A DNA stretch of 57,633 nucleotides from Symsagittifera roscoffensis (taxonomy: Eukaryota; Xenacoelomorpha; Acoela; Convolutidae): contig NW_026971482.1 in NCBI RefSeq assembly GCF_963678635.1, forward strand, positions 1 to 57,633, read 5' to 3'. Numbering within the stretch: position 1 is the first letter of the stretch; every line of letters begins with the position of its first letter. The notes under the pieces were generated by a model. The model was not told where the DNA came from, ran no database searches, and worked only from the letters and a program-made list of their open reading frames with translations. The position numbers were made by a program, and so were the translations under genes. This document shows positions 1 through 9,559 of this stretch, in pieces.

Positions 1-2
1 AA

Positions 3-3000
3 GTGAACTTGAATGAAGTGGTTGAAATTGCCAATAGCCTATTGAGTATTGCCAACAATATTGAAATGGAACAGGAGGATAAAAATGTTGTGAGCAGTGA
101 CTCGCCTTCGGAAGGTGGAAGTGAAGTGAACTACAGTGAAGTGGACTACTTCGGAAGACTTTTTTCGGAAGAAACGGCAAATAGTTTTGCCAACAGTGAC
201 TGTTTTGTAGTGGAAGAAGGACTCCTTCTCGGAGATGGACAGGAGGAAGAAAATGAACTTGAATGGAAAAAATTTATTGAATATCTTGAAGAAAGTAGTG
301 AAGAAGAACTGTTTCCTGTTGAACTTCAACCGGTTGAGCCGGAAAATGAACTCAATTTTGATGCTCCTCTTGAAGAGGAAGAACTGTTTGAAACAGCTGA
401 AGTTGACTCTGAAGTTGGGGATGTCTCTAAGTTCAACTTGAATCTTCTTGATACAGAAGAACAGCAAAGTTCAACTGCAAACAAGGTAACATTGTTAATC
501 ATTAATCTCGAAAAATTCACAAATTTTTTCGAGCTTTTGAGAACGATAAAAAAATTGTAGGCCTGTGAACTGTGAAAAAATGAACTCCATTGTTCATTCA
601 AGAAAAATTATTCTCACTAAACGTGCCAAAATCCAGTACTTTTGAACAAATTTTTTCGAGCTTTTGAGAACGATAAAAAAGTTGTAGGCATTGGCCTGTG
701 ATAAAAATTGGCAATGTTTTGTCATTTGACACTGGATTCCGTGCCTCATGGCTAAAGGTTTGAACATGAATTCCGAGATCAATTCCTTGCCTAGTTGACA
801 GCATTCGAAAGTGCCATGGATTCCGGAGAGATATTCATTAGGCCCGGAATCCCTGGCACTTTCGAATGCTGTCAACTATGCAAAAAATTGATCTCGGAAT
901 TCATGTTCAAACCTTTAGCCATAAGGCCCGGAATTCAGTGTCAAATGACAAAACATTGCCAATTTTTATCAAAGGCCAATGCCTACAACTTTTTTATCGT
1001 TCTCAAAAGCTCGAAAAAATTTGTTCAAAAGTACTACTTTTGTTGTAGTACATCCTGTAGTACAGGATTTTGGCACGTTTAGTGAAAATAATCATTATTT
1101 ATGATAGAAATAAAATGTGATATTTCTTGAATGAAGAATGGAGTTAATTTTTTTAAATGAAGTCACAACGCTGGTTCTTTGGGTTTTTTCAAATGGGTTT
1201 GACTCACCCGGACAAACTACCCACTTACTTCCTTTTTTCAGCAAGCAAAACAGACTAGAGTGGATTCTAAGGCCGCTTCCATCTGGCCTTCTGTAAAGAT
1301 AGTCTTGCCGAGAGACTCACGCATGTTGCATTTGAGGCAACTGGAGAGCTTCACGACTATCCAAGATTTACGAAGAGTGTTATCCTGCGTGAGTTTTTTC
1401 GTAAAAAATGAAAAGTGTTTCACAGAGAAAAAAATTATGTTCACAGGTAAAAGTCGCGAAATCGTTGGTAAGGACAGTTGAAGCGCGACATATCGAAAGT
1501 GCCCTTCAGGAAGCAGAGTTTTTGAACTCAGAATATGCTGTTTTTGTTCCTGACGCCTTTCGATTCAACGGCTTCACGTCAAAAGTGTCACAATCAGTCC
1601 TCGACAACCCAAACGTCGTGAAGCTTCTATTGGAAGGTTACAAAAAACCATTAACCCTCCGCTCGTACGACTCGAATTTCAGGGTTAGTACTACTAACGC
1701 TTTAGTATGCTTTCTTTTCAAAAGATTTGCCAACAAAGGTTGCCAGTATAAAATTTTTATCATGACCGTCATTCATTCAATCACTGAAAGTTGAGGTTGA
1801 AATGTCTCTGGATGATTTTCCGAAATTTTTTTCAATTCAATTTCTAATTTCTTACTAAGTTATAGTATTGAACCATTCCAGGAACAAACAAGGATAATTG
1901 ATGGAAAAGAGGTGGATCAGTTGTTCAGAAAAACTCCTCCCATGTTTTACAACATTATTGACGCTGATGCCGCACATCAAAAAATCACAAAATTTACACA
2001 ACCGTCATTCCTATCGAGTACCTCGCTGGGACACATTCATTCAAAAAGTTTGCCCGCAGCATGTCGGCCCAATAAAGAGTCCAACTTTCTTCTCATTTCT
2101 CAAGATGGCGCTGTGACAATGTTCCACCAAGATTTTTCCAGCACCTCAATCCTCTATATTCTACTGAAAGGATGTATGACGTTCTTCTTGATAGCCCCGA
2201 CGAGCATCAACCAGGATCTCTTCAACCAGTTCCTGCAGCAGTCCCGAAGGAAATTTTTCTTCGGTTCCCATGAAGGCTTGAATATGGGAGGGTGCCAAGC
2301 TATCACGCTGAAAGCGCGACAAGGTTTAATCATGCCAGCGAATATGATTCATATGGTGGAGACGACAGGCGTTTCTGTCGCCTATGGAGTTAACTTCATT
2401 TTCAAGAATCATCTTCGTCTGGCCGCTGATACCTTCAAGACAGAACGCGTTCAGAAAACAAAGTTCACTGAATGCTACCCTTCTTTCTCGTTCCTTGCGC
2501 TTACTCATATTGTGTCTCGAGTACAGTGAGTCGTTTCAAACGTTGAACATCAATTTAACGTTTTAACATCAACGTTTGACTTAAACTTTGAAAATTTAAC
2601 ATCATGTTAAAGAGTCAACTGTGAAAATCTGTGGTTGAAGTTTATAATAATGTAGCCTCAAGATCAATAACTGGAATAATATGACAAAATCTTTTTTTTT
2701 TGAAATTTTTGAATTTGTTTACAGAGATGGATCCGACGCAAATGTCGATGAGCTCGCGGCAATTTTTGACGTGTTTCAAATTCTGAAAAAACACGACTCA
2801 TCGTTTGCACAACATGTTTCCCTAGTAAAATACATCGTACGTACAAATTATGCTCAAGTTGAAATATTGAATATTTTTCACACAATTTTATTCATAGCGT
2901 TTTGGTAAAACTTCTCTGAGTTTATGACAAAATTAATTTAATATTACTCAGTAATATTACTCATCAAGGCTTGATGTAACTTACATATATATTCAATGTA

Positions 3001-3267
3001 TATCAAGTATATATCAATATATACTATATATAGTATACTATATTTATAGTATAAAGTTGAATATATTTTTTGATGTCATCCAGTATTGTTTTCCAGAATA
3101 AATTACTTGCAATTGGAAACTCTTCGAACCTGGGTAACAACTTCTCTAGAGTTGAACTTTTGGAAAAGCGAATCGAACTCATGATGATGCTGAGGCAACA
3201 TGATTGTGTCCTAGTCAGTCCAGCCCCAAGTCCAAACAAAAAGTTAAAGGCAAATCCTTCAACCTGA
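3..3267 (+). CDS. JmjC-domain protein, KDM2/KDM7-like, 6 exons, 5' partial
   Basis: JmjC proteins are Fe(II)/2-oxoglutarate oxygenases; the KDM2/KDM7 families demethylate histone lysines in the nucleus. Exons read as 3-485, 1242-1388, 1447-1683, 1882-2525, 2725-2836 and 3097-3267; all join in frame through GT...AG introns to give about 597 residues. The frame is open at the window edge without an ATG (first in-frame ATG at 66), so the true start is probably upstream. Residues 1-161 are very acidic and low in complexity. The JmjC core is exon 4: Fe ligands FHQD (H371, D373; base 2125) and distal H446 in MIHMV, with T368 three residues before H371 as in KDM2A/PHF8. The motif corresponding to KGEKIFYLI reads KGCMTFFLI, so the expected 2OG-binding Lys is M388 (base 2176). 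No PHD, CXXC or F-box is seen in this part. JmjC assignment is firm; subfamily and activity are inferred. Confidence 0.82.
519..570. repeat. Fragment of the fold-back element arm
   Basis: These bases, just after the first donor site of the JmjC gene, repeat the arm segment at about 643-700 (poly-T, then CGAGCTTTTGAGAACGAT and the following A-run). It is a solo fragment of the family whose complete member lies at 607-1093, so the intron has received this family at least twice. Confidence 0.7.
607..1093. mobile_element. Fold-back MITE-like element in intron 1 of the JmjC gene
   Basis: Two long inverted arms (about 607-830 and 840-1093) are near reverse complements around a centre near 835. The termini are ATTATTCTCACTAAACGTG on the left and CGTTTAGTGAAAATAAT on the right. 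Both strands give the same pseudo-reading frame because of the inversion; this is not a gene. The right arm has a short extra stretch (GTACTACTTTTGTTGTAGTAC) near its outer end. No transposase is present, so it is a non-autonomous element. It lies wholly inside the intron 486-1241. The target-site duplication is unclear. Confidence 0.75.
2990..3056. repeat. AT-palindromic tract in intron 5
   Basis: A run of ATATAT, TATATAGTATA and related self-complementary words inside intron 2837-3096 of the JmjC gene. It can fold into an AT-rich cruciform. It looks like simple sequence without further function. Confidence 0.6.
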
Positions 3268-3883
3268 CAGCCGTTTATGCCAACCACTGTATAGTGCTCA
3301 AAAAAATCTTCTGCTCCCTAGCGATCGCATTTAACGTGTTATTTTTCTCTCGATTATTCGAACATGAAACAATAACATTCGATGTGGAGTCCACTTTCTT
3401 CCAAATTCTGTGCAAATACGCCTTTTCAACTCCTTCGCGGCGCGCCGTATTCACTGTGAGTGACCGTCAAAGTGACTTTATGATGATAATTTATAATTAA
3501 CGTCATTGAATGACGTTATGATGATGATTATGATTATACTATAATTTTTTTTCAGTACTGCTTGTACTGACACTGTCAAAAAAACATAGCTTAAAGCTCT
3601 TACTATGAGCCTCATGAGAAACATTTCCAATTGAAGTGTTTGCAAACAATTTGTTTTCTTTTCATTTAATAGAGAGAAAAAATTGATTGCCAATTTTCGG
3701 ATTTGAAAAAAGTTACATTGTCAAGGTTTGAAGTTTATGAAACTTTAATTGATCACATTCACGCGAAAACACTGAAACTTTGAACTAGTTGAACTAATAA
3801 AAATAATGGGGTTTTGACTGTTCTAAGTTGTGTGGAAAAAGAGTCCGGTAGTCTTCTTCACTTGCGTAGTGGCCTGTGCACGT
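3268..3883. other. Convergent intergenic region, with a possible extra exon at 3271-3455
   Basis: This separates the 3' ends of the JmjC gene (+) and the CXXC-like gene (-). A frame running from about 3204 to 3500 on + looks coding-like up to an apparent donor at 3456 (ACT then GTGAGT), but it is in a different phase from the last JmjC exon. A trial splice 3213/3271 hits a stop within eight codons. It may be an alternative 3' exon, a gene remnant or chance. The remainder (3,500-3,880) is AT-rich with a short ATGATGATTATGATTAT run and presumably holds both 3' UTRs. Confidence 0.3.
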
Positions 3884-6090
3884 TTAAACGTTGCATCGTA
3901 AGTTGAAATTTGTGAATTCACGGTGTTCTGTAATCCTTAAATACTTTATAAGTGTATCATGACCATTGTCTTTTTGTGCGGGCAATACATCCCACCTGCT
4001 ACCCAACACAGAATCCCAAGATTTGTGGCAGCCTCGAATTCCTTCGGATATTGCTGCACTAAACTTGACCACTTCCTTTTGGGATTCTGTCGAAAAACCC
4101 ATTATTTGTCTTGTTAGTTTGGTCACGGGTCCAAGATTGAAAGTGATGGAGTTTTTAGCCCTAGCCAGTCCAACAGCACGTTTCAAGGCGGAAAACACCG
4201 CAAACGATAAATTGATTGGATGTTCAATTGCATTGAAGTCACACGTTTCATGCTGAAATGTTACAAAATTAGTCACGTGCCAAAATCCTGTACTTTTGAA
4301 TAAAAGTATTTGAGTTTTTGAAAACGATAAAAATTGTAGGCATTAGCCTGTGTTTTCACGTGCCAAAATCCTGTACTTTTGAACAAAAGTATTTCAGTTT
4401 TTGAAAACGATAAAAAAAAATTGTAGGCATTAGCATCTGATAAAAATTGGCAATGTTTTGTCATTTGACACTGGATTCCGGGCCTTATGGCTAAGGGTTT
4501 GAACATGAATTCCTAGTTCGTTTCTCAGTCGTAAGCATTGTTAAATTCCATGGAATCCGGGACGTGACAAATTCGGAAAATTTCAAATGAAAATTGTTGG
4601 CCTTAGCCTGTGATAAAAATTGGCAATGTTTTGTCATTTGACACTGGATTCCGGGCCTTATGGCTAAAGGTTTGAACATGAATTCCTAGTTCGTTTCTCA
4701 GTCGTAAGCATTGTAAAATTCCATGGAATCCGGGACGTGACAAATTCGGAATGTTTCAAATGAAAATTGTAGGCCTTAGCCTGTGATAAAAATTGGCAAT
4801 GTTTTGTCATTTGACACTGGATTCCGGGCCTTATGGCTAAAGGTTTGAACATGAATTCCTAGTTTTATTTCTCAGTTGTAAGCATTGTTAAATTTCATGG
4901 AATCGGGGACAATAAATATTCGGAATGTTTCATTAAAAAAACTTTACCTTGAGGTAGTCTTCACAAGCTAGCTGAACCAAGAGTGCAGGCATCCTTATAG
5001 AAATGTCCTCGTTATTTATGCATGTCAACTGTGCAAAGGCCTTTTTTGTCCTTCCTTCAAACTCCAAGCCGTCTACTCTGCAATTTTCCCCTCCATAGAA
5101 AGCAGTTGATCCAATCTGAGAAAGAAATTGATTTTTTACACAAAATATTTTGATCGGGCGCTGAGACATATATTCCTAACTTTATGACATCTGAAAAAAT
5201 CGCGGCACACACTTCCAATGCTTGTAATTATTTTGTTAACAAACCTTGAGGACACCGTTGGAACAAGGGACAAAGTTCAAAGGCACTATGTCTTCTGTGG
5301 CTTCGAGAAGTGTCAGCATGTCAATTTCTTTTTCGTCTTTTTAGCTCTTTTTGTAGGATTACCTTGATGATCCGGAACCTCACATGGCTCCAAAACTAAA
5401 GTAGCCGTGTCACAAAAAGATGTCTGAAACAATTCACGATTTCAAACAGATTATGAATGAAGTTAAAATATGTTTTTTAATTTCAGCTATTCAAAAAAAC
5501 TTCTTTTGAAGTTGAACTTCTTTCCGAGTGATGTTTCGAAAGATGTTTTTCAAAGCGAATAAGTACCTCAGATGTAAGCGTATCTTCAAAGAGCCCTTGA
5601 TTTCGAAGTTGATTGTACTTTAAAACCAATATGTTAGCCTCTGGTTCTTCTCGGGGGTTTTCATCGTGCTCCGAGTCCAAAATTCTCAATGTACATTCCC
5701 GTTTGAAAGGATCCTTGTACAGTACAACCCCTGTCATCAGAATGCATTTGTCAACGCAATCTGTTTCACAAGCAGCACAGAAAAAACATCTGTATTGCGA
5801 GTTAAGCGTCTTGGGTTGAACAGAAGTGGATCTTTTTTGTTTCCTCTTTTAGCCCTATCTGGCTCTTCAACAACTTTGATTGTCTTTCTTATTTTCCAAT
5901 GTTTCATCCTCCGATTGTCGCGAAGGTCTTCTGGAATTGTTATCTGTACGGGTGGACCCTTCCATTCAGTCCATTTGACACTCACACCCCAGTTACTAAT
6001 GAAACCCAGTGATCTAGCGGCTTCCCAAATGTACGTCACTTCATCAAGAACTTGCACTTCTTCTTTTTCCTTGAACAATGATGGAAGCAT
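3884..6090 (-). CDS. Unrecognised protein with CXXC-like cysteine cluster, 4 exons, two apparent frameshifts
   Basis: Read on -, exons are 6090-5567, 5423-5245, 5115-4948 and 4252-3884, with acceptors GTTTCAG, TTCTCAG and ATTTCAG. The start ATG at 6090 gives MLPSLFKEKEEV. The exon 1 frame must shift by one base near 5781-5838 (A6 or T6 runs); the downstream frame then reads CFFCAACETDCVDKC, about 10 residues of spacer, and KRECTLRIL. This recalls a CXXC zinc finger (C-x2-C-x2-C spacing, then K-x-C-x2-R), but later cysteines are missing. Exon 2 needs a second one-base shift at the T5 run near 5329-5333, giving a lysine-rich stretch and then MLTLLEATEDIVPLNF. Exons 3 and 4 (56 and 122 residues) are clean but match nothing I know. 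It could be a live gene with assembly errors or a young pseudogene. CXXC function would be binding unmethylated CpG DNA; this is speculative. Confidence 0.5.
4272..4932. repeat. 173-bp tandem repeat array related to the MITE, in last intron of the minus-strand gene
   Basis: Three copies of about 173 bp (about 4440-4612, 4613-4785, 4786-4932) repeat AAAAATTGGCAATGTTTTGT, a GGATTCCGGGCC segment and a GAATTCCTAGTT segment. They are preceded by two shorter copies of the element tip (GTGCCAAAATCCTGTACTTT at 4277 and 4362). Sequence is shared with the arm of the fold-back element at 607-1093. The array fills most of intron 4253-4947. Confidence 0.8.
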
Positions 6091-6396
6091 CTTGTAGGAG
6101 CGATTTTATCTAAATGAATAATATTTAGTACAATCATTGTACTCATGATGAGTAATTGTCATGATGAGTATATTTTTTAACAACCAATTTAAACCTTTAT
6201 GTTTAACCGCATAAAACGACTATTGAAACGACTATTACCTTTTAGAGTCAGTAATTCAGCAATTAAGAGTCAATTATACACTGTATAATATAATATAGTA
6301 TAATATGGCATATTATCACAACCAATTTGAGTACCAATTGAACACCAATTGAACTTCAATTATTGAATAATACTATTATTAGTAAGTTGTTAGTAA
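6091..6396. promoter_or_regulatory. Presumed divergent promoter region
   Basis: About 300 bp between the minus-strand gene starting at 6090 and the plus-strand gene opening after a stop at 6394. It is AT-rich with repeated TAATATAATATAGTATAATAT and several CAATTG words near 6308-6360. I cannot identify a defined core promoter. The call rests on the head-to-head layout. Confidence 0.3.
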
Positions 6397-7110
6397 CACC
6401 CTCCGAGGGTGATTCATTCGATTCTGCAATCCTTTCTAGACACTTCTCATTTCGTTCCAAGTTTCGTTAACCTGAACTATGGACTCCGAACTTCCTGCTG
6501 TGAACAACTTGAAGCTGCTTTGTCGAAAGACGACCAAAATGAACCTTGCGAGAGGCAAGAAATCGAAACACTTGTTAAAGAGCACTTGGATGTTTTCCAA
6601 GAATCGGGATTTTTAACCCATAAACAACGTGTTTCGTTATTTCAACTTGTGACAGCCTTCTTATACTGTTATGTCGTGCCATCAATGCTAGAAAAAACCA
6701 TAAGCTGCATGTCTGTTCATGCAGTTGCACAAGCGTTTGTGGCATTGTCAGATGAGGACGATACTTGTATAACGGTTTCAATTGAACCAAGTGAAAATGA
6801 GTTATCTTGAATTTCTTCCGTATAACTTTTTTTCTAATTGTGAAAATGTTTGTTTAGTGTCTACTGAACGTTCGAATCACCTTTTGCCGCGATGGCTCGT
6901 ACAGGGTTTGAAACTTTATCACACTGAAGTTCGACCACATTTCTTACCTAAGAGTGTCCCGGAAGAAAAAATTTCTTTCACCCCATCTTTCCCTGAGCAA
7001 CCAATCCAAGTCAAAACAGAACTTTTTTTGTGAACTCCAGTGGAAACACCAAGTTTCGTGTGAATAGAATTGCCGCCACAGTTTCTGACATGGTACGTTT
7101 CAACTTTTAA
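6397..7110 (+). CDS. Unrecognised protein upstream of the SET gene, two exons visible, one apparent frameshift
   Basis: An open frame runs from 6397 to the probable donor at 6791 and reads through AALSKDDQNEPCERQEIETL, then a hydrophobic helix-like stretch near VSLFQLVTAFLYCYVV. There is no ATG before codon 88 or so; the true start may be in an unseen exon or at an acceptor such as CCTTTCTAG (6432-6440). Exon 2 begins at 6858 after GTTTAG (67-bp intron), continues LLPRWLVQGLKLYHTEVRP, and meets TGA at 7031 right after a run of seven T (7023-7029). One extra T would continue the frame as FVNSSGNTKFRVNRIAATVS to a TAA at 7108 or a donor at 7093. I recognise no family. The layout with the SET gene 90 bp downstream suggests co-transcription. 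Confidence 0.45.
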
Positions 7111-7164
7111 CTTATAAGTCTGTGGAAGTTGAACTTCCTAATATGATTTGAACACAACGGGGAA

Positions 7165-7202
7165 TATTCGTTCCAGAAGGATCTGTTTAGATTTCTGCTC
7201 AA
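7165..7202 (+). promoter_or_regulatory. Acceptor-like site just before the SET gene ATG (possible trans-splice site)
   Basis: ATTCGTTCCAG ends at 7176 and the SET ATG is at 7203; an in-frame TAG at 7188-7190 means translation of the SET gene cannot be entered from upstream in this frame. An acceptor in the leader with no clear partner donor is typical of nematode spliced-leader addition. It may instead be the end of an ordinary 5' UTR intron starting at 7093 (GTACGT). Confidence 0.4.
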
Positions 7203-8494
7203 ATGGAGCCTGCTAAGCGACCCAAGACATTGCTCGATCGTCAAGTGGCAAAATTCATGCCTTTGTCAAAATATCCTGCATTTCAACTGGTGAAACAGAA
7301 AACGCAGGAAATTCACAAGGTACTACTTTGATTTTCCAAGAATTTTTTTAATTTAAAAAACGTTTCGACTCGGAAACTTTCGGAAAGTTTCGACTGTTTC
7401 AGCTGATTTGTTCTTCACCGTTTTTTTATACAGTATCACAATTTATCAATTGGATGTATGAAACAATACGCTCACGTTTTTCCAGATTGTCAATCACACC
7501 TACAAAGATGTTGAAAAAGCTGTGCGATGTAGACAAGATCAACAAAGATACATTAGACAGACAATTAGAGCACAAGCTTTTGTGAAACAGTATCCAAACT
7601 TTGTTGAATCGGAGACGCGCGTGTCGGGTTTTTTCCAGCGAAACAAATGGGAAACTCATCACGACCTAAAGAAAGTCATGTCCCAAATCGCCTTGCTGCA
7701 GAAAGAGAAAAACAAGCGACAACAAAAGCCGCTTTCTGATTCCAGCGGCATTAGTTATAAAGGCACTGGAAACTTTCTTTCATTGGAAGCACAAACGCTT
7801 CTGGCCCACAGATGTGATACGAAAGAATGGGTTGGCATTTGTGATGTTGTTTTCCCTACCTTCGGAAGAGGTAATCTTGCGTTTCTTGAAAACGTTGACG
7901 ACAAGTTTTCAAAACTTTCAAAAGTTTCTTTTTCAAAAAAATTTCTTTTTTGATTCAAACGTTATAGTTTAAAATTTTAAAAAGTCATAAAGTTTTTAAT
8001 CAATACAGTTTTTTGAATTCCATTCAAAAATGCCATGTAACAGTGTTACATAATATAGAGTAAACTTTAAATGTTGAACATTTTCTGATTCAGGCGTTGT
8101 CAGCACACAGGCCTTCCAGAAGGATGATATTATCATGGACTACCATGGGGTTGCTGTGACAGATAAAACATATCAAGATTTGATAAGGAACCGTTCTGTT
8201 CCGACTGAATTTGTGCTGGAAATTGGCGCGCCTGTGAAGCGTTTCATCGATGCTTCTTCAGAAGTGTGTGTTGAACATCCAACCAACCGCTGTCTTGATC
8301 GACTGGCTAATCACAGCACGCTAAACTCCAAGAAGAATTTGGATGCGAAAATGAAGATCATAGAAGTTGTTCTTAATGCCTTCGATCCGCCAAAACGATT
8401 AGCTGTATTCAAAGCCCGAAGAAACATTGAGCCTTTCGAACAGCTACGATACGATTATGGCGATAAAGTTGCTCGAAACATGTTCAACATGTGA
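7203..8494 (+). CDS. SET-domain lysine methyltransferase, KMT5A/SET8-like, 3 exons
   Basis: SET enzymes transfer methyl groups from S-adenosylmethionine to lysine; KMT5A/SET8 monomethylates H4K20 in nuclear chromatin. Exons 7203-7319, 7486-7870 and 8094-8494 join in phase (TTCCAG and GATTCAG acceptors) to give 300 residues. Residues 1-150 are basic and partly helical (LKKVMSQIALLQKEKNKRQQ). The SET domain covers about 153-294: FGRGVV (165-170, SAM-binding GxG), MDYHG (182-186, compare EYHGD of SET8), RLANHS (237-242, the NHS pseudoknot motif) and RYDYGD (286-291, compare LYDYGDR). The protein ends nine residues after YDYGD with no post-SET cysteines, as in SET8. Key motifs and frame are intact, so an active enzyme is plausible. 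The start is the first ATG after an in-frame stop. SET is firm; the KMT5A affinity is by motif only. Confidence 0.85.
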
Positions 8495-8683
8495 AGTTCA
8501 CAAGCTCAGCTTTTTTACCTTAGAAATTTTTCAAATTGTATTCTTGACTGTTGTTGTGTTACACCCATTCAATGGAAGTTCCATATATTTTATGTTCAAC
8601 ATACTGTATGTTACATACGTGTAGTTACTACTAGTAGTAGTTCAAACATTTGCACCCACAACTTTTTTCATCTAAGTACATGT
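8495..8683. other. SET gene 3' flank
   Basis: Follows the SET stop codon and presumably holds its 3' UTR. It contains a self-complementary stretch GTTACTACTAGTAGTAG near 8622-8640. No gene is seen. Confidence 0.4.
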
Positions 8684-9075
8684 ACAGTATTTCGGCACGC
8701 TCGAAATTACTAATTACTTAGTAACTAATTAGTTAGTAGTTGCAACTACAAGTAGCCTACTTATAACTAAGTTTGATCAAACAAGTTCAGACACTGGCAG
8801 TGTCTTAACCTCAGTACAGTATTTCGGCACGCTCGAAATTACTAATTACTTAGTAACTAATTAGTTAGTAGTTGCAACTACAAGTAGCCTACTTATAATT
8901 AAACTTGATCAAACAAGTTCAGACACTGGCAGTGTCTTAACCTCAGTACAGTATTTCGGCACGCTCGAAATTAACTAATTAGTTAGTAGTTGCAACTGCA
9001 AGTAGTTATAACTAAGTTTGATCAAACGATTGTACACACAACTTTTTTCATCGGAATACAGTATTTTAGCACGTA
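8684..9075. repeat. About 130-bp tandem repeats with palindromes (copy A)
   Basis: Three units start at GTACAGTATTTCGGCACG (8685, 8816, 8946), about 131 bp apart, the third shortened; a weaker fourth tip follows at 9057. Each full unit includes GTTTGATCAAAC-type palindromes, the near-perfect GACACTGGCAGTGTC (7-bp arms around one base) and AACTAATTAGTTAG. The unit tip resembles GTACAGGATTTTGGCACG of the fold-back element at 607-1093, so the array may derive from that family. Confidence 0.8.
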
Positions 9076-9179
9076 AGTTAATAGTTGCAGTTATAATAAC
9101 TTGTAGGACAAACTAAACAAAAAAGATGGAATAAAATTGCCTAAAAACTGTAAAATTCTGCCTGATAAATTCAAAAATA

Positions 9180-9535
9180 TAAAAGTCTTGGATTCCATGC
9201 CATTTTTCTCACTGGATTCCAACGTCTTGGATTCCATTGTTATAGTGTATTGAATTTATCAACTATTTGTTTAGCAACTATTTGTTTAGTGGTTGAGTAA
9301 AAATGGCTCGGATTCCGGGACCATGTCCTGGATTCCGAATTCAAGTAATTGTTCGCTATACCATGGATTCCGGGATTTTGCCAATTTTCGGTGGTTTAAT
9401 TGATTGTCCTGGATTCCGGGATTTTGCGTATATGCCTGTTCGTGCCGCCATGCGAGTATTTGAACGCGGAATCCATAGCATGTGCATGTTATATCATTTG
9501 AATTCGGAATCCATGTACACTAATAGTCAAATCTG
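9180..9535. repeat. GGATTCC-rich dispersed repeat (copy A)
   Basis: GGATTCC or its complement GGAATCC occurs about nine times in 350 bp, several as GGATTCCGGGA. The same word marks the fold-back element and the 173-bp repeats. A 77-codon frame beginning MARIPGPCPGFR spans this stretch but is made of these repeated words and is unlikely to be a gene. Confidence 0.6.
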
Positions 9536-9559
9536 ACTATTGAAATAACACGGATTGGC

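Noticed and set aside
39-467. 142-codon minus-strand frame opposite the first JmjC exon
   Set aside because: Shadow of an acidic, GAA-rich coding exon; phenylalanine-rich product and no splice context.
594-1082. Minus- and plus-strand frames starting MTAFESA in intron 1
   Set aside because: They are the two arms of an inverted repeat read on opposite strands, not genes.
3213-3271. Extra intron joining the last JmjC exon to the downstream open frame
   Set aside because: GTCAGT/GACAG sites exist but the joined frame stops within eight codons.
8684-9075. CRISPR-like array
   Set aside because: The whole unit of about 130 bp is repeated with no unique spacers, and the genome is eukaryotic.
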